Below the pieces are notes generated by a model that was not told where the DNA came from, ran no database searches, and was given only the letters and a program-made list of their open reading frames with translations. A DNA stretch of 64,000 nucleotides from Flavobacterium sp. KMS (lineage in GTDB: Bacteria > Bacteroidota > Bacteroidia > Flavobacteriales > Flavobacteriaceae), in assembly GCF_000813005.1 (NCBI RefSeq), contig NZ_JSYP01000001.1, forward strand, positions 248,001 to 312,000. Direction: 5' to 3'. Shown here piece after piece: positions 27,768-36,383 of the stretch (position 1 is its first letter; every line of letters starts with the position of its first letter). A program made the translations under genes and the position numbers.

Positions 27768-28428
27768 ATTCAGGATTCTCTTCAAAATATCGGGCTTCGA
27801 TGCGCTTGATATCTTTAATTGAGTTTTTGGCCCAAGCCAAACGTTTCTCCAGGATTTCATCATCCGATAAATGCCAATCGATATCTGTATTTCGCAATCT
27901 GTTTGTTAGATTCTGAATAATTATCGCAGCCGAAACAGAGATATTCAAGCTTTCTGTAAAACCTACCATCGGAATTTTAAGAAATCCATCTGCTTTTCGC
28001 AAAATCTCCTCAGATAAGCCATCTCTTTCTGTACCAAAAAATAAAGCACTAGGTTTTGTAACATCAAAATCTTCCAGCAAACAATCATTTTCATGAGGTG
28101 TGGTAGCAATAATTTGATATCCTTTACTTTTTAATGTATCTACACAATTGGTAATACTATCAAATGTATTAATATCAACCCATTTTTGAGCTCCCATCGC
28201 TATTTCCTTATCGATTCTTTTACCATAACGTTGCTCGATAACATTAAGCTCCTGGATTCCAAAAACTTCACAACTACGCATTACAGCACTTGTATTATGC
28301 ATCTGGAAAATGTCTTCGACAACAACAGTAAAATGCTTAGTACGGTTTTCGAGAACTTTTAAAAATTTATTTTTTCGATTTTCGGTTAAGATATTTTCAA
28401 GAAAATTGAGGTAATCTATATTAATCAT
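27766..28428 (-). CDS. TrmH family RNA 2'-O-methyltransferase (SpoU)
   Basis: A 220-residue enzyme that transfers methyl from SAM to a ribose in tRNA or rRNA. The three SpoU motifs are readable: HNTSAVMRSCEVFGI (motif 1 region, Asn and Arg), LFFGTERDGLSEEIL (motif 2, near residue 130) and IPMVGFTESLNISVSAAIII (motif 3), forming the trefoil-knot SAM site. The length and N-terminal extension fit TrmH (tRNA Gm18) better than RlmB, but the target nucleotide is not proven. The gene converges on secA and shares the bidirectional terminator. Confidence 0.9.
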   Translation of the reverse strand: MINIDYLNFLENILTENRKNKFLKVLENRTKHFTVVVEDIFQMHNTSAVMRSCEVFGIQELNVIEQRYGKRIDKEIAMGAQKWVDINTFDSITNCVDTLKSKGYQIIATTPHENDCLLEDFDVTKPSALFFGTERDGLSEEILRKADGFLKIPMVGFTESLNISVSAAIIIQNLTNRLRNTDIDWHLSDDEILEKRLAWAKNSIKDIKRIEARYFEENPE

Positions 28429-28530
28429 TTCAGTAGTATTTGTGGCAAAAATACTAAAAAAGAGTACAATTAAGACTATGAAAAACAGTTAGCTTTAAAA
28501 TCTTATCTATCGAAAGATTTAAAAAATAAT

Positions 28531-29502
28531 CTAATTTTTATGAACTAGTTCTGCTAAACTCTCATCTAATTTTTCATACAAGACATTAGCCTTGGTGAAA
28601 TCGATTGCCAAAGTATCATTTACATAAGAATCACCTTTAAAATCAATATTTCCATTTTTAGAATGCCTATTTAAACGTTCACACATTAAATCAATCTCTT
28701 CAATAAAATAATCTGCATCAATAAAAGACAGGAATCTTTCCAGAATAGATTTCATTCCTTCTTTATAATTATACATGGAAACATTTTTGTCTGTTGCATA
28801 AAAATCAAGGTACGCCTGAAAATATTTCTCCAGAACAACTGCTCCATACTGATGAAAAGAAATTTCCTCAATCTCTTGAGCGCTAATTCCAAAAATAGAC
28901 GATGGCAACAAATTAGGTACCATATGCATTCCCTTTAATTGTGCATGAGATTTTAATACTTCTATTGGATTTCTGTAAAGCAATACAAAAGGTAATTCTG
29001 GAAAAATTAATCGTAACTGATTAACTTCGAATATGTGCCAGGAATCTAATTTTACAATTAAATTCTTTTCTTCAGGAAAACGTTTTTGTCCTAATAAAGA
29101 AATTACCGCTTTAATAAGATCTCTTTTTTTATCAAAATCAAAAAGATTGCTTCTTAGGATTTGATCAATAATTGGTGCTTCAGAAATTACAATATTTTGT
29201 GGAGAAACGGATAAAGACTGACTCATCATTGTAGAGCCGCAGCGGGAAACATGAAACAATAATGATTTTAACTCTGTTGTAGCTAATCCTGCAGACCATT
29301 CAATAAGATTTTCGGCACTACTTACCACTTTATACCTTGTTGAATTGTTGTAATGAACTTTGCATTTTATAATGGTTTCTTCAAAAAAAGGATCTACATA
29401 CCTTTTATCTCCCAGATAAATCCATTCAAAATATACATCATTATCTGTTTCAACTAATTTATAGGGAATCCAATTTAAAAGGGGATGATCTGCGTTTTCC
29501 AT
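28531..29502 (-). CDS. Sulfotransferase family protein
   Basis: A 323-residue PAPS-dependent sulfotransferase-like protein. The start is set at 29502 (MENADHPLLNW); an in-frame Met 54 bp upstream would add an unrelated hydrophobic stretch. LFHVSRCGSTMMSQSL near residue 85 is the 5'-phosphosulfate-binding loop. PFVLLYRNPIEVLKSHA near 185 corresponds to the 3'-phosphate-binding region with its Arg and Ser. The first 75 residues form an additional module before the catalytic domain. It lies 102 bp downstream of an APS kinase gene on the same strand, so PAPS supply and use appear to be paired. Acceptor unknown. Confidence 0.8.
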   Translation of the reverse strand: MENADHPLLNWIPYKLVETDNDVYFEWIYLGDKRYVDPFFEETIIKCKVHYNNSTRYKVVSSAENLIEWSAGLATTELKSLLFHVSRCGSTMMSQSLSVSPQNIVISEAPIIDQILRSNLFDFDKKRDLIKAVISLLGQKRFPEEKNLIVKLDSWHIFEVNQLRLIFPELPFVLLYRNPIEVLKSHAQLKGMHMVPNLLPSSIFGISAQEIEEISFHQYGAVVLEKYFQAYLDFYATDKNVSMYNYKEGMKSILERFLSFIDADYFIEEIDLMCERLNRHSKNGNIDFKGDSYVNDTLAIDFTKANVLYEKLDESLAELVHKN

Positions 29503-29604
29503 TTTTATAAAATCTATTATTAAGTTTCCAAAGTATTGTAACGTAAATATATACATTTTACAAAAAACAATCTACATAACAACCTGATAGAAAATGAGTA
29601 ATAC

Positions 29605-30141
29605 TTAAATAGCAGTATTAGGTATATTTTCTATTATAAAATAATAAAGCTTATCGGTAGAAACTGATACCGATTCTGAGTCCGTTTTAAGCGTCAAATC
29701 TGCTTTCAAAGGAGTTTCAAAAACATCGCTTATTCCTGTAAAATTGCTGATTTTATTACTATCATTATCTGGCAATAATGCTTTTTTATACAATCCTTTT
29801 GGATCTCGTTTAATCAGATTATCAATTGAACAATTTAGGAATACTGTTTTTACAAACTCATACTGACCAATTTCATTTCTTAAATCTTCGTAAGGGTTTA
29901 TTACCGACATTAAAACGATAATTTCTGATTTAACAAAATCCTGCCCTACGCTAAACAACCGACGAACATTTTCGCATCTGTCGTCTTTAGAAAATCCTAA
30001 GTCTTTGCAAAGGCTTTTTCGATAAACATCACCGTCAATTATTTCGACTTTGTAGCCCTTTTTCAATAATAATTGTCCAACGTTTTCTGCCAATGTGGTT
30101 TTGCCTGAACCCGACAAACCTGTAAATTGTATTAATATCAT
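29605..30141 (-). CDS. cysC: Adenylyl-sulfate (APS) kinase, CysC-like
   Basis: Phosphorylates APS to PAPS. The 178-residue protein opens with the P-loop FTGLSGSGKTTLA (Gly/Lys/Thr at about 10-16), then IIDGDVYRKSLCKDLGFS with the DGD motif, DDRCENVRRLFSVG, VLMSVINPYEDLRNEI, and KRDPKGLYKKAL followed by NFTGISDVFETP, all of which match APS kinases. The usual partner genes for sulfate activation (cysD/cysN or sat) are not in the window, so APS would come from elsewhere. The adjacent sulfotransferase gene indicates use of PAPS for sulfation rather than for cysteine synthesis. Confidence 0.88.
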   Translation of the reverse strand: MILIQFTGLSGSGKTTLAENVGQLLLKKGYKVEIIDGDVYRKSLCKDLGFSKDDRCENVRRLFSVGQDFVKSEIIVLMSVINPYEDLRNEIGQYEFVKTVFLNCSIDNLIKRDPKGLYKKALLPDNDSNKISNFTGISDVFETPLKADLTLKTDSESVSVSTDKLYYFIIENIPNTAI

Positions 30142-30325
30142 TTAAAAATTTTCATTATTTAAACTTTCATCCACAAAACAGCAGTAACCTAAATCCTTAT
30201 CTTGGTTATTGTTACTTGTAAAAATACTAAAAAAGACTCACTTTAATAAAATCATTTTAACAAGTATTCAAAGCTAGTTTTTAAGCTAAAATTGACTATT
30301 TTTATTTTTTTAGAAATAATCCAAA

Positions 30326-31024
30326 ATGAAAAAGAAACTGGTAGTTTTAACTGGTGCAGGAATTAGTGCCGAAAGCGGAATAAAAACTTTTCGCGACAGC
30401 GATGGTCTTTGGGAAGGACATGATGTAATGGAAGTAGCTACACCCGAAGGCTGGTACAAAAACCCCGAATTGGTTCTTGATTTTTATAACCAAAGGCGTA
30501 AACAACTCAAAGAAGTGACTCCTAATTTAGGACACCAGATTTTAGCCGAATTAGAGAAAGATTTTGATGTACATATTATAACTCAAAATGTTGATGATTT
30601 GCACGAACGTGCCGGAAGCACAAAGGTTTTACATTTGCATGGTGAATTACTAAAAGTGCGTAGTTCTCAAAACCCAAACTACATTTTAGACTGGAATGAT
30701 GATTTATTCATGACGCATCTGGACGACAAAGGAAACCAACTACGCCCGCATATTGTTTGGTTTGGCGAAGAAGTACCTGCACTAGAAGAAGCGATAGACA
30801 TTGCTGAACAAGCTGATTATTTTGCCGTAATAGGAACTTCATTGCAAGTATATCCTGCAGCGGGATTAATTTCTTATACGCCTGCTAACGCTCCGCTTTT
30901 TTATATTGATCCGAAACCTATTAAAATTCCGAATCTGAGGAATAAAATTGAAGTTATTCCCGAAGTGGCTTCTAAAGGAATGGAAATATTAAAAACAAAA
31001 CTAGCCGAAATAACTACAAAATAA
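30326..31024 (+). CDS. Sirtuin-type NAD-dependent protein deacylase, cysteine-free
   Basis: A 232-residue class III-like sirtuin that removes acyl groups from lysine using NAD. GAGISAESGIKTFRDSDG and ITQNVDDLHERAG are the NAD-binding motifs; His105 in HLHGEL is the catalytic base. Tyr54 and Arg57 (FYNQRRKQL) match the Tyr-xx-Arg pair that in CobB/SIRT5 favours succinyl and malonyl lysine. The four cysteines of the structural zinc site are missing: the protein has no Cys at all, with KVRSSQN where CobB has KVRCSQS, and a shortened zinc ribbon. It is followed after 18 bp by a sterol-desaturase-like gene. Confidence 0.9.
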   Translation: MKKKLVVLTGAGISAESGIKTFRDSDGLWEGHDVMEVATPEGWYKNPELVLDFYNQRRKQLKEVTPNLGHQILAELEKDFDVHIITQNVDDLHERAGSTKVLHLHGELLKVRSSQNPNYILDWNDDLFMTHLDDKGNQLRPHIVWFGEEVPALEEAIDIAEQADYFAVIGTSLQVYPAAGLISYTPANAPLFYIDPKPIKIPNLRNKIEVIPEVASKGMEILKTKLAEITTK

Positions 31025-31042
31025 TAAACAGAAAACTATAAA

Positions 31043-31735
31043 ATGATTGTACAGAAATGGCTTGAGTTACTGTCTTATTATAATCTATTTACGGTAACAA
31101 TATTTTTTCTTATCGAAAATTTATTACTTATGCTTCTGGCTATTCTTATTGGGAAATTAATTGACAGAGAAGCCACAAAAATTAAAAAATCAGATATAAA
31201 ATGGGTTATTAGCACCTTATTATGTAATACGTTAGTAACTTTAATAGGTTATAAATTATATCAATATCAAATTATTAGAATAGATTTTTCTGCTTCGTTT
31301 TTCACAATTGTAGTAGATACTCTTTTATTGATTTTCCTGATGGATTTCTTTATGTTTTGCTTTCATTTTTTGGCACACAAATTAACTTGGTTCCACCCTA
31401 TCCATAAGCTACATCACACTCATATTGATACAAATGTGTACAGTTTATTTGTTCTTAACCCTATCGAAACTTTAGGTTTTGGTGCTATATGGCTTATTAT
31501 AATTTCGATATTAGAGTTTAATTACATTAGTATTATAGTGTATTTAATCCTGAATTTATCTTATGGAATATTAGGTCATTTAAATAACGATATTTTTCCG
31601 AATTTCTGGAATAAGAATGTTTTCACAAAATGGATTTCGACCACACAATTCCATTCGAACCATCATAAAAACGAATCCCATAATTTTGGCTTTTATTTTA
31701 CTATTTGGGACAAAATTTTTAAAACAATCATTTAA
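31043..31735 (+). CDS. Sterol desaturase / fatty acid hydroxylase family protein
   Basis: A 230-residue membrane di-iron oxygenase. Histidine boxes: HFLAH (His108, His112), HPIHKLHHTH (His118-His127) and QFHSNHH near residue 205, which together bind two irons in this superfamily. About four membrane helices are predicted (residues 15-37, 55-72, 85-107, 140-170). Substrates in bacteria include fatty acids, ornithine lipids and carotenoids; here it is unknown. The start lies 18 bp after the sirtuin stop, so it is probably co-transcribed with it. Confidence 0.85.
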   Translation: MIVQKWLELLSYYNLFTVTIFFLIENLLLMLLAILIGKLIDREATKIKKSDIKWVISTLLCNTLVTLIGYKLYQYQIIRIDFSASFFTIVVDTLLLIFLMDFFMFCFHFLAHKLTWFHPIHKLHHTHIDTNVYSLFVLNPIETLGFGAIWLIIISILEFNYISIIVYLILNLSYGILGHLNNDIFPNFWNKNVFTKWISTTQFHSNHHKNESHNFGFYFTIWDKIFKTII

Positions 31736-31771
31736 AATTGTAATGTTTAACTATAATAACTTGCAACTAAC

Positions 31772-31802
31772 TTTCAGAAGTTTTAACAATAACTTACATT
31801 TG
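31772..31802 (+). promoter_or_regulatory. Probable promoter of purB
   Basis: TTTC (31772-31775), a 19-bp gap and TACATTTG (31795-31802) resemble the -33/-7 pair, with one mismatch at -33. The purB start codon follows 26 bp later. Confidence 0.5.
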
Positions 31803-31828
31803 CATCTTTCAAAATTAACAACACAACA

Positions 31829-33175
31829 ATGACTACTTTAAACGAATTGAATGCCATATCGCCAATTGACGGAAGATATAGAAACAAAACCCTTTCATTA
31901 GCTCCATTTTTTTCTGAAGAAGCGCTAATTAAATACCGGGTATTGATTGAAGTTGAATACTTTATTGCTTTATGCGAAGTGCCATTGCCACAGCTTGCAA
32001 CCGTAAATTCAGACCTTTTTGAGAGTTTACGTAACATTTATAAAAATTTCTCTACCGAAGATGCTCTTTGGATTAAAGAAACTGAAAAAGTAACCAACCA
32101 CGATGTAAAAGCGGTTGAGTATTTTATCAAAGATGCTTTCGAGAAACTAGGATTATCAGAGTATAAAGAATTCATTCACTTTGGATTGACTTCTCAAGAT
32201 ATTAACAATACAGCTATTCCACTTTCTACAAAAGAAGCTTTTGAGAGAGTATATATGCCATCATTAATTACACTTACATCTAAACTAAAAGATTTAAGCG
32301 TAGAATGGAAAGACATCCCGATGCTTGCACGTACTCACGGACAACCAGCCTCTCCTACTCGTTTAGGTAAAGAAATTGGTGTTTTTGTAGAACGTATCGA
32401 GGAACAAATGCGTTTGTTATTTAATATCCCGTTTGCTGCAAAATTTGGTGGAGCAACAGGAAATTACAATGCTCACCATGTTGCTTACCCACAAATTGAC
32501 TGGAAAAAATTCGGTGGTAATTTTGTAGAAAACATTCTTGGATTACACCACTCTTTTCCAACTACACAAATAGAACATTACGATCATTTTGCAGCATTTT
32601 TTGATGCTTTAAAAAGAATCAACAATATAATCATTGATTTAGACAGAGATATTTGGACGTACGTTTCAATGGAATATTTCAAACAAAAAATCAAAGCTGG
32701 AGAAATTGGTTCATCAGCTATGCCACATAAAGTTAACCCAATTGATTTTGAAAATTCTGAAGGAAATTTAGGAATTGCAAATGCAATATTCGAACATCTT
32801 TCGGCTAAATTACCAATTTCGAGATTACAACGTGATTTAACAGATAGTACTGTTTTAAGAAACGTTGGAGTTCCTATAGGACACACTATTATTGCTTTTG
32901 AAGCGACATTAAAAGGATTGAATAAATTACTTTTAAACGAATCTAAGTTTCATGAAGATTTAGAGAAAAACTGGGCGGTTGTTGCTGAAGCAATCCAAAC
33001 AATTTTACGTCGTGAGGCATATCCAAATCCTTACGAAGCTTTAAAAGGTTTAACAAGAACGAACGAAGCAATTGATAAAAATGCTATTCATAGTTTTATT
33101 GCAACGTTAGATGTTTCTGAAGAAATCAAGGCTGAGCTAATGAAGATTACTCCAAGCAACTTTTTAGGTATCTAA
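31829..33175 (+). CDS. purB: Adenylosuccinate lyase
   Basis: Catalyses two fumarate-releasing steps in purine synthesis: SAICAR to AICAR, and adenylosuccinate to AMP. The 448-residue protein has the superfamily signature GSSAMPHKVNPIDFEN (near residue 290), the upstream HFGLTSQDINNTA and ARTHGQPASPTRLGKE loops with the catalytic histidine and serine region, and NELNAISPIDGRYRNKT at the start, as in the E. coli-like PurB group. No neighbour is linked to purine synthesis. A terminator follows. Confidence 0.97.
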   Translation: MTTLNELNAISPIDGRYRNKTLSLAPFFSEEALIKYRVLIEVEYFIALCEVPLPQLATVNSDLFESLRNIYKNFSTEDALWIKETEKVTNHDVKAVEYFIKDAFEKLGLSEYKEFIHFGLTSQDINNTAIPLSTKEAFERVYMPSLITLTSKLKDLSVEWKDIPMLARTHGQPASPTRLGKEIGVFVERIEEQMRLLFNIPFAAKFGGATGNYNAHHVAYPQIDWKKFGGNFVENILGLHHSFPTTQIEHYDHFAAFFDALKRINNIIIDLDRDIWTYVSMEYFKQKIKAGEIGSSAMPHKVNPIDFENSEGNLGIANAIFEHLSAKLPISRLQRDLTDSTVLRNVGVPIGHTIIAFEATLKGLNKLLLNESKFHEDLEKNWAVVAEAIQTILRREAYPNPYEALKGLTRTNEAIDKNAIHSFIATLDVSEEIKAELMKITPSNFLGI

Positions 33176-33192
33176 AAAGTTGGTTTTCAGAT

Positions 33193-33240
33193 AAAAATCC
33201 CGTTATTTATAAGTACATTTACTATAAATAACGGGATTTT
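33193..33240 (+). terminator. Intrinsic terminator of purB
   Basis: AAATCCCGTTATTTATA / TATAAATAACGGGATTT perfect 17-bp stem with an 11-nt loop, followed by TATTATTAT. Confidence 0.85.
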
Positions 33241-33353
33241 ATTATTATAATATTATCTTAAATTTCACATTAAGGAATCGCATTACTTTCATTTTTTTTT
33301 ATTTTTTTATATCTTACAACAATTCAAAAATAAATACAAAAAAGTATACGCCT

Positions 33354-35591
33354 ATGAGTCCAAATGAGACTGTAACACATGCCGCTCAACATTTAGAACC
33401 ATTAATTAGCGACTTAGGATTAATCCTAATGACAGCTGGAATAGCTGTGCTAATCTTTAAAAAATTAAAACAGCCTTTGGTTTTGGGCTACTTAATCGCA
33501 GGATTTTTAGCAGGAAATCATATTGAATTTTTTCCTTCTGTAACCGATAATAAAAGCGTAGAAGTTTGGGCCGAAATTGGTGTGATTATTTTACTTTTTA
33601 GCTTAGGTCTCGAATTTAGCTTTAAAAAATTAATGAAAGTCGGCGGAACCGCCTCCATAACTGCAATTACACAAATTATAACAATGGTCGCCGTAGGTTA
33701 TCTGGTCGGCCGATGGATGGATTGGTCCCAAATGGATAGTATCTTTCTGGGTGTAATTTTATCAATTTCCTCTACCACCATTATCCTCAAAACGTTTGAT
33801 GAATTGGGCGTTAAGGCGCAAAAGTTTGCCGGCATAGTAATTGGCTCTCTAATTGTACAAGATATTATTGCGATTTTAATGATGGTTTTACTATCGACTA
33901 TTGCAGTAAGTCAGCAATTTTCTGGAAGTGCATTATTACTTTCGGTATTAAAATTAGTATTTTTCCTTACCGCATGGTTCGTTGGAGGAATCTTCTTTAT
34001 CCCTACTTTATTAAAAAAGGCCAAGCATTTATTAACCGACGAAATGTTACTTATCATTTCACTTGCTTTATGTTTAATGATGGTAATCTTAGCTTCAAAT
34101 GTTGGTTTTTCTCCTGCTTTGGGTGCCTTTATCATGGGATCTATTATTGCAGAAACTACACAAGCGGAACATATTGAACATTTAGTAAAACCAGTTAAAG
34201 ATTTATTTGGTGCTATTTTCTTTGTATCGGTGGGAATGTTGATTAATCCTGAGATGCTTATCACACATGCTATTCCTGTAGCAATTTTAACTCTTGTTAC
34301 CATTTTTGGTCAATCGATAAGTTCTACAATTGGAGCTTTACTCTCTGGGCAACCCTTAAAACAATCGGTGCAAACTGGGATGAGTTTATCTCAAATCGGG
34401 GAATTCTCCTTTATTATAGCTACGCTGGGAATGTCACTTAATGTAACGAGTGCTTTTTTATATCCTATAGTTGTTGCAGTATCGGCTGTAACCACCTTTA
34501 CAACCCCATTTATGGTGAAATTTGCAGGGCCATTCTCTGAGTACTTAGAACAGAAATTACCTCGCAAATGGATTAAAAACATTAATCGTTACAGTCTTAA
34601 TACTCAAGCCATAAAATCTGTAAGCACATGGCAAATTGTGTTACGCTCTTATATAACTCAGATTGTAATACACACTATTATTATAACTGCGGTTATATTA
34701 TTATCTTCTAAATTTGTTGCTCCATTAGTAGAGGACACTAGATTTGGAAATACAATCGCTGCGCTTATTACGCTTATCGTGATTGCTCCGTTTTTATGGG
34801 CACTTTCATTAAGACGAGTTGCTGTAAAAGAGGTTGAGCTTTTATGGGAAGAAAGAAAATATCGTGGTCCGATTATGATGATGATATTAATACGCATCGG
34901 GTTAGGATTGTTTTATGTAGGATTCCTATTAAACATCTTCTTCTCTCCTTTGGTTGCTTTTGTTGCCTTAGTTATCGCCGTTGCCGCTTATCAATTTTTC
35001 CCTAAAAAACTAAACGAGCAATACCACAGAATAGAGAACCACTTCCTTAAAAACCTTAATGATCGTGAAACAACTAAAATAGATAGGAAGTATGCCAACT
35101 TAACTCCTTGGGATGGGCATATGTCTATATTTGAGATTGCCAAAGAATCTAATCTTGCAGGTAAAACACTGGAAGAATTAAAAATTAGAGAAGAAATGGG
35201 AATCAATATCGCTTTTATAAGACGTGGTGATATTACAATACAAATTCCAACCAAAAACGAACGTTTGTTTCCTGGTGATGAAATATGCGTTATTGGTACC
35301 GATGCACAGGTTAGTGAGTTTACCAATTATCTGAATAAAAACGAAATTGAAGCTCCTAAAACTACCGAAGAATCAGAGATTGTTTTAAACCAACTAGAAC
35401 TTTCTGATAACGAGTTTATCAAGAAAAGCATTAGTGAATTTAGACATAAAACAAATGCCTTGGTAGTAGGAATTGAAAGAAACGGAAAACGAATCCTAAA
35501 TCCTGAATCCCAATTGATTTTAGAAAAGGACGATATTATTTGGGTCGTTGGAGACAAAAAACGAATGAAGCAATTCGTAAAAAAAGTATAA
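33354..35591 (+). CDS. Cation:proton antiporter with C-terminal regulatory RCK_C domains (KefB/YbaL-like)
   Basis: A 745-residue CPA2 family protein. Residues 15-390 form about 12 helices of the Na+/H+ exchanger domain (GYLIAGFLAGNHIEFFP, ILLFSLGLEFSFKKL, and VQDIIAILMMVLL with the central Asp). A second set of four helices (about 425-555) precedes the cytoplasmic tail, where two TrkA_C/RCK_C-like domains can be seen: NIAFIRRGDITIQIP...LFPGDEICVIG and NALVVGIERNGKRILNP...LEKDDIIWVVG. There is no TrkA_N (nucleotide-binding) domain, unlike KefB. Role: potassium or sodium/proton exchange, probably in pH or osmotic control. Confidence 0.88.
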   Translation: MSPNETVTHAAQHLEPLISDLGLILMTAGIAVLIFKKLKQPLVLGYLIAGFLAGNHIEFFPSVTDNKSVEVWAEIGVIILLFSLGLEFSFKKLMKVGGTASITAITQIITMVAVGYLVGRWMDWSQMDSIFLGVILSISSTTIILKTFDELGVKAQKFAGIVIGSLIVQDIIAILMMVLLSTIAVSQQFSGSALLLSVLKLVFFLTAWFVGGIFFIPTLLKKAKHLLTDEMLLIISLALCLMMVILASNVGFSPALGAFIMGSIIAETTQAEHIEHLVKPVKDLFGAIFFVSVGMLINPEMLITHAIPVAILTLVTIFGQSISSTIGALLSGQPLKQSVQTGMSLSQIGEFSFIIATLGMSLNVTSAFLYPIVVAVSAVTTFTTPFMVKFAGPFSEYLEQKLPRKWIKNINRYSLNTQAIKSVSTWQIVLRSYITQIVIHTIIITAVILLSSKFVAPLVEDTRFGNTIAALITLIVIAPFLWALSLRRVAVKEVELLWEERKYRGPIMMMILIRIGLGLFYVGFLLNIFFSPLVAFVALVIAVAAYQFFPKKLNEQYHRIENHFLKNLNDRETTKIDRKYANLTPWDGHMSIFEIAKESNLAGKTLEELKIREEMGINIAFIRRGDITIQIPTKNERLFPGDEICVIGTDAQVSEFTNYLNKNEIEAPKTTEESEIVLNQLELSDNEFIKKSISEFRHKTNALVVGIERNGKRILNPESQLILEKDDIIWVVGDKKRMKQFVKKV

Positions 35592-35596
35592 CACAC

Positions 35597-35630
35597 AAAA
35601 AAAGGTATAATTTTCATTATACCTTTTTTT
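35597..35630. terminator. Bidirectional terminator
   Basis: AAAAAAAGGTATAA / TTATACCTTTTTTT perfect stem with a 6-nt loop, between the convergent antiporter and peroxiredoxin genes. Confidence 0.88.
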
Positions 35631-35645
35631 ATTTAATAGCTAAAC

Positions 35646-36284
35646 CTATTTATTAGGCTGAGGAGTCATTCTTAAATATGGTTTTATAGGATTATATCCT
35701 TTAGGAAACTTAGCTGCGATATCGCTATCAGGAATCGATGGAGATATTACAACATCGTCACCATCTTTCCAGTTTGCTGGGGTTGCCACACTATAATTTG
35801 CTGTTAATTGCAAACTATCAATAACACGAAGCAATTCATCAAAATTTCTTCCTGTAGATGCTGGATAAGTTAATGTTAGTTTTATTTTTTTATCATTTCC
35901 GATAACAAAAACTGAACGTACCGTAAATTTATCACTTGCATTTGGGTGTAACATATCATATAAATTTGCCACTTTTTTATCTTCGTCGGCAATAATAGGA
36001 TAATTTACAGTTGTATTTTGAGTCTCGTTAATATCTTTAATCCATTCTAGATGCGAGGCTAAACCATCTACACTTAGAGCGATAACTTTAGTATTTCTTT
36101 TTACAAATTCTGGGTAATAGTTAGCCACAGTTCCTAACTCTGTTGTACAAACAGGTGTAAAATCTGAGGGGTGAGAAAATAACACTCCCCAAGAATCTCC
36201 CAACCATTCATGAAATTTTATTGGGCCTTGAGTTGTATCTGCTTCAAAATCTGGAGCTATATCTCCTAATCGTAGTGTTGCCAT
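35646..36284 (-). CDS. Peroxiredoxin, 1-Cys Prx6 type
   Basis: A 212-residue thiol peroxidase that reduces hydrogen peroxide and organic peroxides. The peroxidatic cysteine is Cys46 in HPSDFTPVCTTELGTV, with Thr43 and the distal Arg of the active site. No second cysteine suited to be the resolving residue is visible, and the C-terminal LRMTPQPNK and the length of 212 match the Prx6 group rather than the 2-Cys AhpC group. An extended C-terminal domain (WKDGDDVVISPSIPDSD) is typical for Prx6. It has no signal peptide. It stands alone, 99 bp from the next minus-strand gene upstream. Confidence 0.94.
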   Translation of the reverse strand: MATLRLGDIAPDFEADTTQGPIKFHEWLGDSWGVLFSHPSDFTPVCTTELGTVANYYPEFVKRNTKVIALSVDGLASHLEWIKDINETQNTTVNYPIIADEDKKVANLYDMLHPNASDKFTVRSVFVIGNDKKIKLTLTYPASTGRNFDELLRVIDSLQLTANYSVATPANWKDGDDVVISPSIPDSDIAAKFPKGYNPIKPYLRMTPQPNK

Positions 36285-36383
36285 GAGTATTTATTTAAAA
36301 TTTTATTTAAAAATAAGTAAAAAAAGTACAAGGAAAACATCGACCCTTATAAAAAAATCATAAAGTTGATAGACTTGATAGGA

